Positions 54,493-61,878 of a stretch of 64,000 bases of DNA are shown one piece after another; the stretch's first letter is position 1; every line of letters starts with the position of its first letter. The stretch is from Lachnoclostridium phytofermentans. Lineage in GTDB: Bacteria; Bacillota; Clostridia; Lachnospirales; Lachnospiraceae. Made by a program: the position numbers and the translations under genes. Below the pieces are notes generated by a model. It did not search any database. It was not told the DNA's origin and saw only the letters and a program-made list of their open reading frames with translations. Location of the stretch: positions 496,001-560,000 of the forward strand of contig NZ_JPOF01000002.1 in assembly GCF_000733755.1 (NCBI RefSeq). The letters run 5' to 3'.

Positions 54493-57468
54493 TTATTTTG
54501 CCTCGTACCAGTTAGTTCCTTTTGTTACCGAGACTTCTAGAGGAACAGAAAGACGTGCAGCTTGTTGCATTTCCTCTTTCATAATCATTGCGACTTCCTC
54601 TACTTCCGATTCATGAGTTTCTACAAGCAATTCATCATGGATTTGTAGCAACAATCTTGATTTTAAGTTTCGTTCTTTAAGTGCTTGATTTACATGAATC
54701 ATAGCAAGCTTCATGATGTCTGCAGCAGTTCCTTGAATTGGCGAATTCATTGCTATTCTCTCTTCGGCTGAGCGTTTCATAAAGTTAGTATTATTAAGGT
54801 TTGGTACTGGACGAATTCTTCCGTATAAGGTCTTTACAACCCCTGTTTCCTTTCCTTCCTCAATCAAGCCATCCAGATATGTTTTTACTCTTGGATAGGT
54901 CATAAAATACTTACTAATATATTCTTCCGCTTCTTTCCTGGTAATATCTAAGTCTTGTCCCAAGCTAAAGGAGCTGATACCATATACAATACCAAAGTTT
55001 ACTGCTTTCGCATTACTTCTTTGTGCACTTGTCACCTCATCAAACGGGGTATGGAAAACCTCAGAAGCTGTTAAACGATGAATATCCTGAGCTTGACGAT
55101 ATGCATCAATAAGTCGTTCATCGTTTGACATATGAGCAAGCAAACGTAGTTCAATCTGGGAATAGTCTGCATCTAAGAATAAATAACCATCCTCTGGGAT
55201 AAATACCTTTCTAATTTTTCTACCAAGCTCCATACGAATTGGTATATTTTGAAGATTCGGTTCTGTACTACTTAATCTTCCAGTCGCTGCAATGGTTTGA
55301 TTAAAAGTACCATGAATTCTGCCATCCCCTTCTACATACGTTGCAAGCCCATCTGCATAAGTCGATTTTAATTTTGTTAGTTGACGATACTGTAAGATTA
55401 ATTTGATTACAGGATGCTCACTACTTAACTTTTCTAACACCTCAGCAGAAGTAGAATAACCAGTCTTAGTTTTTTTCCCATATGGTAAACCTAATCGCTC
55501 AAATAAGATTTCTCCTAATTGTTTTGGTGAATTAATATTAAATTCACCACCCACCATTTCATAAATTTGTTTTTCAAGCTCTATGATACTAACTCCAAGC
55601 TGATCTCCATAAACCGCTAGCCCTTTCGTATCAACACGAATCCCTCTTTGTTCCATATCATATAATGTATAAACAAGTGGCATCTCAATCCCCTCAAATA
55701 ATGGAAGCAGCCCTCGTTTAGTTAATTGATTTATTAAAGCAGGATATGCATGATGCGCTACAAAACTCTCGTAGCATGCTGCTTTTTTATACTGCTCTTG
55801 ATCTAGTAAGAATAGCGAAACATAGGTTTGTCCACCGGCTACCTCTTTCTCGCTTGGCAGCTCAAGTTCTAGATATTTCTCTGCCATCGTTTGATATTCA
55901 TAAGTGCTTGCGTCTGGCTCTAATAAATATCCAGCTATGCTTACATCAAAACAAGTACTTTCCTCTTTTGCTTTTAGATATGGCAGGTATTTTTTAACGT
56001 CAAAGATTGCAAGTGTTATCTTTTTTTCAAGAAGTTCCTTAAGCTTTGTACTTATAAAATCTGAAGTGATAAACCCTTCACATGGAATGATAAAAGAAGC
56101 TTCTTGCCCATAATAAATAGATACACCAACGAGAGTCTTATCCTCTATTAGTAGCTTAACTCCAACTGCATCATTCGAATTATATTCTGGTTTCTTAACC
56201 TCTGAGATAGTAATATTACTACCTTCTTGATTATCATTTTTATTTGTCTTTGATTTCTTTGACTTCTTCTGGTTCTTCTCCCATAATTTAATCAATTTTT
56301 GAAATAATGCTTCTGCTTCTTCTAAATCAGAAGTGATTTTAATCTTCTCTTCCTCAAAACTTAGTGTATCACTTGGTTGTGCTTCATCCGCTGTGTTTAC
56401 CATTTTTAACGTCTTAAATTCTAATTCATTAAAGCACTTCTGTGCTTTTTCTGTATTGATTTGAATTCTTAACTGTTCTAGATTAAGATCCTTTAACTCA
56501 ATATCTTTCTTTATGGTGGCTAATGTTTTACTAAGCATAGCAGCCTTTTCTCCCACAAGCTCAGTATCACTTATCTTTAATAACGCATTGATTGGTGACC
56601 TCTTGATTCCAAGTGTTTTCCAATACTCATTGATCTCTTTTTTACCTGCTTCATCTAACTGATTAAGCACCTCATAAAGATGCTCCACCGTCTTATATTC
56701 TTTAATTAAAGCAACCGCAGTAGCTTCTCCTACTCCTGGTACACCCTTTATGTTATCAGAGCTATCCCCTTGAATTCCTTTTAGCGATGGAACCGAAGAT
56801 GGTAAAATTCCGAATTCCTTCTCGACTAACTCTGGTGTAAACACAAATGTACGATCTGGAGCGTTCACTTCTTTCTTGCTTAAACCGTATTTTTCATATA
56901 ATTCATCCGTTTTTTTTGCAGTACTGTGAATTAGCCAAAGGTTTGTCCGCTCGGTAATCAATTGCAGGTAATCATTATCCTTTGTCATGACACGAATTGG
57001 AACTTCCTCTTCAAACATTTGACATAAGGTTCCACTAAAATCATCTGCCTCATATCGTTCATCCATGAACTGAACAACTCCCATTTCATCTAAAACTTGT
57101 TGACAAAGTTTGAATTGATCCTTTAACGGCTCTAATGTTTCACCACGATTTCCTTTGTAATCTGGATATATCTCTCTTCGAAATGTATTACGACTAATAT
57201 CCCAAGTCACCGCCAAATAGGTTGGCTTTTGCTCTTTCATAATCTTTAACAAGGCTCTTAAGAAACCATATACTGCATTTGTATAGATCCCTGTCGATGT
57301 CTGCATTATCTTTGGAAAATACTTTTCTTTTTCCTCTGTCGTTTTTGCAAACATAATTTCCTTTGGTAGATTCCCAAAAAACTGGGTAGATAGAAGGCTG
57401 GAACCATCGATTATCAATAAGTAATCATCCTGCTTTTTATCCATATTGTTGTTTATTATTTCACTCAT
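54493..57468 (-). CDS. polA: DNA polymerase I
   Basis: 991 residues. The N-terminal 5' nuclease domain (LLIIDGSSLLSTQFF, DNDYLQL, GIQGDSSDNIKGVPGVGEATA) is followed by a degenerate 3'-5' exonuclease domain. The first DxE motif there reads LLIEDKTLVG, so proofreading is probably lost, as in Bacillus. The polymerase domain has DADYSQIELRLLAHM, RSNAKAVNFGIVYGIS and LQIHDELLVET. A Lys/Asn-rich insertion near residues 395-425 and a larger linker explain the extra length. ATAGAGGTTAAT precedes the ATG. Confidence 0.96.
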   Translation of the reverse strand: MSEIINNNMDKKQDDYLLIIDGSSLLSTQFFGNLPKEIMFAKTTEEKEKYFPKIMQTSTGIYTNAVYGFLRALLKIMKEQKPTYLAVTWDISRNTFRREIYPDYKGNRGETLEPLKDQFKLCQQVLDEMGVVQFMDERYEADDFSGTLCQMFEEEVPIRVMTKDNDYLQLITERTNLWLIHSTAKKTDELYEKYGLSKKEVNAPDRTFVFTPELVEKEFGILPSSVPSLKGIQGDSSDNIKGVPGVGEATAVALIKEYKTVEHLYEVLNQLDEAGKKEINEYWKTLGIKRSPINALLKISDTELVGEKAAMLSKTLATIKKDIELKDLNLEQLRIQINTEKAQKCFNELEFKTLKMVNTADEAQPSDTLSFEEEKIKITSDLEEAEALFQKLIKLWEKNQKKSKKSKTNKNDNQEGSNITISEVKKPEYNSNDAVGVKLLIEDKTLVGVSIYYGQEASFIIPCEGFITSDFISTKLKELLEKKITLAIFDVKKYLPYLKAKEESTCFDVSIAGYLLEPDASTYEYQTMAEKYLELELPSEKEVAGGQTYVSLFLLDQEQYKKAACYESFVAHHAYPALINQLTKRGLLPLFEGIEMPLVYTLYDMEQRGIRVDTKGLAVYGDQLGVSIIELEKQIYEMVGGEFNINSPKQLGEILFERLGLPYGKKTKTGYSTSAEVLEKLSSEHPVIKLILQYRQLTKLKSTYADGLATYVEGDGRIHGTFNQTIAATGRLSSTEPNLQNIPIRMELGRKIRKVFIPEDGYLFLDADYSQIELRLLAHMSNDERLIDAYRQAQDIHRLTASEVFHTPFDEVTSAQRSNAKAVNFGIVYGISSFSLGQDLDITRKEAEEYISKYFMTYPRVKTYLDGLIEEGKETGVVKTLYGRIRPVPNLNNTNFMKRSAEERIAMNSPIQGTAADIMKLAMIHVNQALKERNLKSRLLLQIHDELLVETHESEVEEVAMIMKEEMQQAARLSVPLEVSVTKGTNWYEAK

Positions 57469-57517
57469 ATTAACCTCTATTCTAGCGCTTTCGCGCCCTA
57501 CTAATCCTTATGATACT

Positions 57518-58096
57518 CTAGTGAGAACTCTCTTTATCCTCTAATTCTTTTTGCTCACGCTGACGTACAAATATCGGACGTACTACCTCGTATTCTTCTC
57601 GATTCTTCCGATAAAATTCAAGTCTACCTGCTTTTACTTTCTTTACGTATTCTTTCGCCATCGTATCATACTCCGTACGAATTCGAAACATCGGGTCATA
57701 TCTTCTTGGAATTCCTGAGTATCTCAGTACATATGGAGGTTTTGTCGGAGCCACAGGAATTTCTGACAGTTTACGAATCGATAAACTAGAGACAATGATT
57801 ACTCCAATCATGACAAACACAAATTCAATTCTCCGTTTTACTTTATTTAACTTATTTCTTCGAATATGTTCTTCACAATTACGGATTTTAAGATTCAAAT
57901 CCTCCGTAAAATTATTCGACATTTCCTTATCTTCATCTAATAGTTTAATTGCGGTCAATAAGGCGTAGTATACCTCTAATTCTTCTCTACACTCCGGACA
58001 TTCTTTTACATGAGCAAGGAATCCTTCTAATTCGGTCATGCTAAGCTCATCTTTTATGAATGGTGTTATTAATCTTTGCGCATTCAGGCAATCCAT
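57518..58096 (-). CDS. putative zinc-finger anti-sigma factor (zf-HC2 type)
   Basis: 192 residues. N-terminal Cys/His cluster (MDCLNAQRLITPFIKDELS, then HVKECPECREEL), the HxxxCxxC of anti-sigma zinc fingers, about 50 residues of helix, one membrane segment (FVFVMIGVIIVSSLSI) and an extracellular, charged tail. No ECF sigma gene is adjacent on either side, so its partner is unknown. It lies 49 bp upstream of polA and could be cotranscribed. Confidence 0.75.
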   Translation of the reverse strand: MDCLNAQRLITPFIKDELSMTELEGFLAHVKECPECREELEVYYALLTAIKLLDEDKEMSNNFTEDLNLKIRNCEEHIRRNKLNKVKRRIEFVFVMIGVIIVSSLSIRKLSEIPVAPTKPPYVLRYSGIPRRYDPMFRIRTEYDTMAKEYVKKVKAGRLEFYRKNREEYEVVRPIFVRQREQKELEDKESSH

Positions 58097-58312
58097 GACC
58101 TTATCTCCTCTCTCTACATTACTAAGCTCTTTTAGAATGCCAACTGCTTCCTAAAAATATATTCCTATTCTACACTGATTTTTCGTAAAATGCAAACTTT
58201 AACCTAGGGTGGTTACTGCAGATTACTACACACGTTAGAAACAAAACAGCCCCATCTCTTGTAGTTTTCCTCTAGATTTTTCATTTTTTACAACAATTTA
58301 TTCAATTTATAC

Positions 58313-58341
58313 TTGCATTCTACCCAGCAATGTGATAGAAT
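58313..58341 (+). promoter_or_regulatory. promoter of tRNA-Leu
   Basis: TTGCAT (58313-58318), 17-bp spacer, TAGAAT (58336-58341) with TG extension, 53 bp before the tRNA. The remaining sequence between 58097 and the tRNA shows nothing else I can assign. Confidence 0.75.
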
Positions 58342-58393
58342 AATCTTCGCTAAGTCGGTGACTTAGAGTGATTGAACTTCAATTCAATAGTTT

Positions 58394-58476
58394 GCATTAG
58401 TGGCGGAACGGCAGACGCAACGGACTCAAAATCCGTCGGGGGCAACCTCGTGTGGGTTCAAATCCCACCTGATGCA
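58394..58476 (+). tRNA. tRNA-Leu (anticodon CAA)
   Basis: Acceptor GCATTAG pairs with CTGATGC (one G-T) and the discriminator is A. The anticodon stem ACGGA/TCCGT holds the loop CTCAAAA, giving anticodon CAA. A class II variable arm follows (GGGGGCAACCTCG), and the T arm is TGTGGGTTCAAATCCCAC. The 3' CCA is not encoded. It reads UUG codons. Confidence 0.95.
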
Positions 58477-58486
58477 GTAAACTTAA

Positions 58487-58532
58487 GAACTTAACAACTT
58501 CTAATTTTATTGAAGTTGAGAGGTTCTTTTTT
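58487..58532 (+). terminator. terminator of tRNA-Leu
   Basis: GAAC...CAACTTC pairs with GAAGTTG...GGTTC around an AT loop, then TTTTTT. Confidence 0.8.
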
Positions 58533-58574
58533 CATTTCTCCTCCATTTTATATTTCCTCTTCTATTACAAAAAA

Positions 58575-58596
58575 AGAGCCTCTCTATTGAGACTCT
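58575..58596 (-). terminator. orphan minus-strand terminator
   Basis: AGAGTCTC and GAGGCTCT pair (one mismatch) around a 6-nt loop, followed by seven T on the minus strand. No gene is visible just upstream. It may end an uncharacterised small transcript covering about 58600-58710, or back up the terminator of the charged small protein. Confidence 0.6.
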
Positions 58597-58716
58597 AACA
58601 GATTACATTTCTCACCCTCCACCCATAGGGCTGTTTTTCATATCACTAACATCATAAGTTTTTATACTAAGCTATTCAACAAGAAAAGTATGATTGGAAT
58701 TTTTTCCCTTGTTGTA

Positions 58717-58766
58717 AACAAGAAAAAGCACGCTTTGCGAACTTTTCCTTGTCATGAATTAAAAAC
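58717..58766 (-). repeat. dispersed 3'-flank palindrome, best-preserved copy
   Basis: Plus strand AACAAGAAAAAGCACGC-TTT-GCGAACTTTTCCTTGT followed by CATGAATTAAAAAC. Forms a long imperfect stem and sits immediately after the T tract of the terminator at 58761-58839. Confidence 0.75.
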
Positions 58767-58839
58767 TACCAACTGTAAAATGCCCCCCTATTATTGGACA
58801 AGAAGTCTTATGAACTGAATTCACTTATGGTTGGTAGTT
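58761..58839 (-). terminator. long-loop terminator of the charged small protein gene
   Basis: ACTACCAAC and GTTGGTAGT pair around a loop of about 60 nt and are followed by TTTTAATTC on the minus strand. The architecture matches the coaE terminator (short stem, 60-nt loop, T tract, then the palindrome). Confidence 0.55.
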
Positions 58840-58855
58840 GTATACCATTATTCAC

Positions 58856-59143
58856 TTAGCGGAAAAGCAACCACCAAAATGGAAATCTTCTATCAAAATC
58901 ATGTCTTCTGTCAAACTCTTCTCTTCTTTCCATATCATGTCTTCGATCAAAGTCCATTCTTCTATGGAATTCATCTCTCATGTCCATATCATTTCTTCTG
59001 TCTTCTCGTCTTTCTTCTCTTCTGTCTTCTCGTCTTTCTTCTCTTCTGTCTTCTCTTCTTCTATCAAAATCTCTTCTTCCGTCAAAATTTTCTCTCCTAT
59101 CGTCACGTTCAATCGCTAAATCAAAATCTTTAAAATTATCCAT
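58856..59143 (-). CDS. Arg/Asp/Glu-rich low-complexity small protein (95 aa)
   Basis: Begins MDNFKDFDLAIERDDRRENF, continues with RREDRREERREDRREERRED-type blocks, then FHRRMDFDRRHDMERREEF, and ends in an aromatic patch RRFPFWWLLFR. More than half of the residues are Arg, Asp or Glu. TTAGGAGTATT precedes the ATG and a TATAAT lies 32 bp upstream, so expression is likely despite low complexity. I know no family for it. A spore-associated or RNA-binding role is only speculation. Confidence 0.7.
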   Translation of the reverse strand: MDNFKDFDLAIERDDRRENFDGRRDFDRRREDRREERREDRREERREDRRNDMDMRDEFHRRMDFDRRHDMERREEFDRRHDFDRRFPFWWLLFR

Positions 59144-59158
59144 AATACTCCTAATACC

Positions 59159-59180
59159 ATGTTAATTAACATTTATTATA
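59159..59180 (-). promoter_or_regulatory. -10 element and palindrome before the charged small protein gene
   Basis: TATAAT at 59175-59180 on the minus strand is followed two bases later by the perfect 14-bp palindrome ATGTTAATTAACAT (59159-59172), near the expected transcription start, a position suited to an operator. No -35 at the usual distance was convincing. Confidence 0.4.
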
Positions 59181-59338
59181 CTTTAATATATGCCAATGTT
59201 AGATTTGCGCTACTAATGAGAAACAAATATATTCCAAATCAATCGATTTTTCTATCCTGGAACTCCTTACTTTTATTTGTCAATCTATTATTAGTTCCTT
59301 TATTCCCATGTTATCTCTTAACTTCCTCTTTTTAAATA

Positions 59339-59367
59339 TTACATATTTGTTACATATGTGTTACTAT
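59339..59367 (+). promoter_or_regulatory. promoter of the Cys-rich peptide gene
   Basis: TTACAT (59339-59344), 17-bp spacer, TACTAT (59362-59367) with TG extension. The spacer includes a near-repeat of the 11-mer TTACATATTTG, so the region has two direct repeats that could bind a regulator. Confidence 0.6.
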
Positions 59368-59411
59368 TTAATTGTTCCTAAAAACAGTAACTCAAAAGGA
59401 GGATATGAATT

Positions 59412-59501
59412 ATGTGTTTCAATTTCGATTTTAGTTCTTGCAATTTTAGTGAATTATGTAAACAATTATTAAAGTATTGCGGTTTCAGTTCTTGTAACTA
59501 A
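59412..59501 (+). CDS. 29-residue Cys-rich peptide
   Basis: AAAGGAGG lies nine bases before ATG 59412. The product is MCFNFDFSSCNFSELC followed by KQLLKYCGFSSCN, with five cysteines at 2, 10, 16, 23 and 28 and a repeated FSSCN motif. Its own promoter is 45 bp upstream and a strong terminator follows 20 bp after the stop, so it is a complete tiny transcription unit on the strand opposite its neighbours. No maturase or exporter gene is adjacent. It matches no family I recognise. Confidence 0.65.
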   Translation: MCFNFDFSSCNFSELCKQLLKYCGFSSCN

Positions 59502-59520
59502 TCAGATATTAGATTCCTTC

Positions 59521-59548
59521 GGCTCACCTAATAAGGTGAGCCTTTTTT
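59521..59548 (+). terminator. terminator of the Cys-rich peptide gene
   Basis: GGCTCACCT-AATA-AGGTGAGCC followed by six T; a 9-bp perfect stem. Confidence 0.92.
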
Positions 59549-59684
59549 ATTGCTTCAATCTTTGAGAGATATTTTCACTTCTTTAATAAGAATATCACCG
59601 CAGTAACTGCTTATATTCATATCGATAATAGCATCCATATCGATTTAGGCAGGGGGATACTCTTAGTGGATTAGTCAATTACTA

Positions 59685-59723
59685 TAAAAAAGAAGGTAGA
59701 GTAATTCAAATTCCTCTACCTTC
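59685..59723 (-). terminator. terminator of the DsrE-like gene
   Basis: GGAAGGTAGAG...CTCTACCTTC stem with an internal AAT/ATT pairing, followed by TTTTTT on the minus strand. Confidence 0.85.
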
Positions 59724-59737
59724 CTTTAACTATAAAA

Positions 59738-60079
59738 TCAAGGTTTAATATAAGCATATCCATTGAATTGCTTTTCTGCAAGTTCAACAACACCCGCAGG
59801 AACAATTGTTACACCTTGTTCTAAATTATCTGATGATAATCTATATTTTTTTAATGCATTATTACATACGGCAACAATAACTTGCCCCGATAACAATTCT
59901 TTTAATAACTCTTTTTTGTCTGAATTAATAGTTACGAGATTAACTGCTTCAGCATTTAGTAGAAGCTCAATCGTAACAGGCATCTGTAATTCTTTATAAT
60001 ATGCCAGCATATTTTTAATGTTAGCATATGATAGGTCAAATTTACTATTTTCATCAACATGAAAGATTACTTTTTTCAT
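59738..60079 (-). CDS. DsrE/DsrF-like family protein
   Basis: 113 residues: VIFHVDENSKFDLSYANIKN, LLLNAEAVNLV, VIVAVCNNALKKY, GVTIVPAGVVELAEKQFNG. This is the compact alpha/beta DsrE-like fold, with one conserved cysteine in VCNNAL, as in sulfur-relay-related proteins. GAGAGGAATT precedes the ATG. Located 17 bp downstream of iolB and probably cotranscribed, without a clear functional link. Confidence 0.8.
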   Translation of the reverse strand: MKKVIFHVDENSKFDLSYANIKNMLAYYKELQMPVTIELLLNAEAVNLVTINSDKKELLKELLSGQVIVAVCNNALKKYRLSSDNLEQGVTIVPAGVVELAEKQFNGYAYIKP

Positions 60080-60096
60080 CTGGAATTCCTCTCATC

Positions 60097-60912
60097 TTAT
60101 ACCATTGCCTCCACGGCTTTTACCCATGCATGTTTCGGATCATCACATGGAGTCAGTTTTCTACCGCTTCTTCCTGCCATTACCCATAAATAGTAGATAG
60201 AATAACCAGGCGCTGCTGCAACTGGATGATATCCCTCCTTAATCGCAATCGTATCATCGTTTCGTACAAGATAGCTTTCATTTAGTGAAAAATCATCGTT
60301 ATACATAACTTGAATTCCAAACCCTTGGGAAGGATTCACTTTAAAATGATATATCTCTTCCATATTCACTTCAAATGGAAAATTATCAGTATCATGCTTA
60401 TGGGAAGGATAGGAAGACCACTGTCCTGGGCAGCCATAAGTTTCTCCTAAAACAATTTTATCTACTCTTCCTTCATATTTTGAGGTAATAATGTCATTTA
60501 CATCTCTCTGCCAGTTAAGTTTTCCACGATGTTCAGTAACTACCTCGTCTGCCTCTATCACAAATGGCTCATATTTCTTGTCCGCTTTTACCTTACATAC
60601 TCCGATTTCTAATGCCAAATATCCTTTTGCACTCACAGAATACGTGGTATCTCTGCCAATGTAGATGGTAGTAGGTTTTCCAGCAAAAACATTATTTCTA
60701 CTTCCCTTATCAAAAGCCTTAAAATCTTCCGCAATAATATCACAAGTTCCAGCAAGAATGACAAGACCTAATTCGTATTCACCGGAATCAACAGTGATAG
60801 TTTCCCCCGGGAGTAAATTTATTCTATCAAATCCTATGATATCTAAACCCGCATCTTCATCTACAATAGTTTGGTACCCTCTTACTTCTTTTTTCTCATA
60901 AAAGTGCTTCAT
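60097..60912 (-). CDS. iolB: 5-deoxy-glucuronate isomerase (IolB)
   Basis: 271 residues of double cupin type: LDIIGFDRINLLPGE, GRNN-like segment GSRNNVFAGKPTTIYIG, SSYPSHKHDTDNFPFEVNMEEIYHF with metal histidines, and HPVAAAPGYSIYYLWVMAG. In myo-inositol catabolism it converts 5-deoxy-glucuronate to DKG. No other iol gene is present in the window. GGAGGC precedes the ATG. Confidence 0.9.
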   Translation of the reverse strand: MKHFYEKKEVRGYQTIVDEDAGLDIIGFDRINLLPGETITVDSGEYELGLVILAGTCDIIAEDFKAFDKGSRNNVFAGKPTTIYIGRDTTYSVSAKGYLALEIGVCKVKADKKYEPFVIEADEVVTEHRGKLNWQRDVNDIITSKYEGRVDKIVLGETYGCPGQWSSYPSHKHDTDNFPFEVNMEEIYHFKVNPSQGFGIQVMYNDDFSLNESYLVRNDDTIAIKEGYHPVAAAPGYSIYYLWVMAGRSGRKLTPCDDPKHAWVKAVEAMV

Positions 60913-60966
60913 AATGCCTCCTGATTATGTTTTTTACCTATTAATTACATGTATCATGTTACTTCT

Positions 60967-60994
60967 ATTGTATACTTTTTCATAAAATAATCAA
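60967..60994 (-). promoter_or_regulatory. promoter candidate for iolB
   Basis: TTGATT (60989-60994), 16-bp spacer, TACAAT (60967-60972), about 55 bp before the gene. Confidence 0.55.
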
Positions 60995-61137
60995 GTTCAT
61001 CTATATTTACTTCCTTTCATTAACTTCTTTCACTTTATAGTACCAAATGCCTTCAACTTTGTAGTATATTTTAAATTTTGTATATCAATTCGTCCTTAAT
61101 TGAATATGATATAGTAAAACGCAAACTGTGAGTTCTT

Positions 61138-61713
61138 ATGGCTATTAAAATATTTATCGATCAAGGCCACAATCCGGGTGGTATCAACGGCGGAGCAACC
61201 GGTTTTGGAGTCAATGAACAGGATATTACCTTTAATGTAGGAATTTATTTGAGAGACCTACTAAATGATGATCCCAGATTTGATGCTCGTACCTCACGCC
61301 AAACGATTGACGAAATTCTTGGAACTAGTAATGCAACAAGTTTAAGAACAAGAGTACAAATGGCAAACTCTTGGCCTGCAGATTATTTTATCAGTATCCA
61401 TTGCAATGCGAACGTTAATCCAGCAATAAACGGTTCCGAGGTTTATGTCTATGCCCTTTACACGGAAGCTGCAAATTTTGCAGAATCGGTACTTGAATTT
61501 ATGGTAGAAACTGTAGGGACAAAATACAATGGAGTAAGAGCAAATCCATCCTTATACGTGTTACGTCGTACACAGATGCCATCTATTCTTGTGGAACTAG
61601 CTTATATCACTAATTACGAGGATAATCTGCTTCTTCAAAATGAACAGTATACTTTTGCTTATGGAATTTACCTTGGTATCTTGAATTATTTTGGATTCCA
61701 ACCAATGGAATAA
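61138..61713 (+). CDS. N-acetylmuramoyl-L-alanine amidase (Amidase_3), no signal peptide
   Basis: 191 residues of a single catalytic domain: zinc ligands in FIDQGHNPGG, the GVNEQDITFNVG Glu and SIHCNANVNP, and the catalytic Glu in ILVELAYITNYEDN. It lacks a signal peptide and wall-binding domain, like mother-cell lytic amidases of the CwlC type or phage-derived lysins. A weak GAG site precedes the ATG. TATAGT with a TG extension lies about 30 bp upstream, without a good -35. Confidence 0.9.
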   Translation: MAIKIFIDQGHNPGGINGGATGFGVNEQDITFNVGIYLRDLLNDDPRFDARTSRQTIDEILGTSNATSLRTRVQMANSWPADYFISIHCNANVNPAINGSEVYVYALYTEAANFAESVLEFMVETVGTKYNGVRANPSLYVLRRTQMPSILVELAYITNYEDNLLLQNEQYTFAYGIYLGILNYFGFQPME

Positions 61714-61715
61714 GT

Positions 61716-61742
61716 GAGATAGAAATCGTAGATTTCTATCTC
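61716..61742 (+). other. 12-bp perfect hairpin after the amidase gene
   Basis: GAGATAGAAATC-GTA-GATTTCTATCTC just after the stop codon, with no T tract. Confidence 0.5.
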
Positions 61743-61745
61743 ATA

Positions 61746-61781
61746 GAAGTTTGTGCTTGCGTCATCCTCGGCACAAACTTC
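61746..61781 (+). repeat. imperfect palindrome, copy 2 of a two-copy element
   Basis: GAAGTTTGTGC...GCACAAACTTC with a 14-nt loop; pairs with copy 1 at 2149-2185 (opposite strand). Base changes in the stem are compensatory. Confidence 0.6.
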
Positions 61782-61813
61782 TGGAGTAATAAGCTGGCAT
61801 GTTTTCATGTGCT

Positions 61814-61856
61814 AAAAACCGAAGTGATGCCACTAATCATCACTTCGGTTTTCTTT
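61814..61856 (-). terminator. bidirectional terminator between amidase and large protein
   Basis: AAAACCGAAGTGATG/CATCACTTCGGTTTT, 15 bp perfect, 8-nt loop. T tracts lie on both sides, so it serves the converging genes. Confidence 0.9.
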
Positions 61857-61878
61857 TCATTACGCTATGATTATACCC

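Noticed and set aside
58831-59165. Plus-strand open frames opposite the charged small protein
   Set aside because: They are pyrimidine-rich shadows (Phe/Ser/Leu strings) without ribosome sites.
59159-59240. Sporulation-type -10 (CATATATTA) for the charged protein gene
   Set aside because: The pattern is short and AT-rich and no matching -35 was seen; not strong enough to claim sporulation control.
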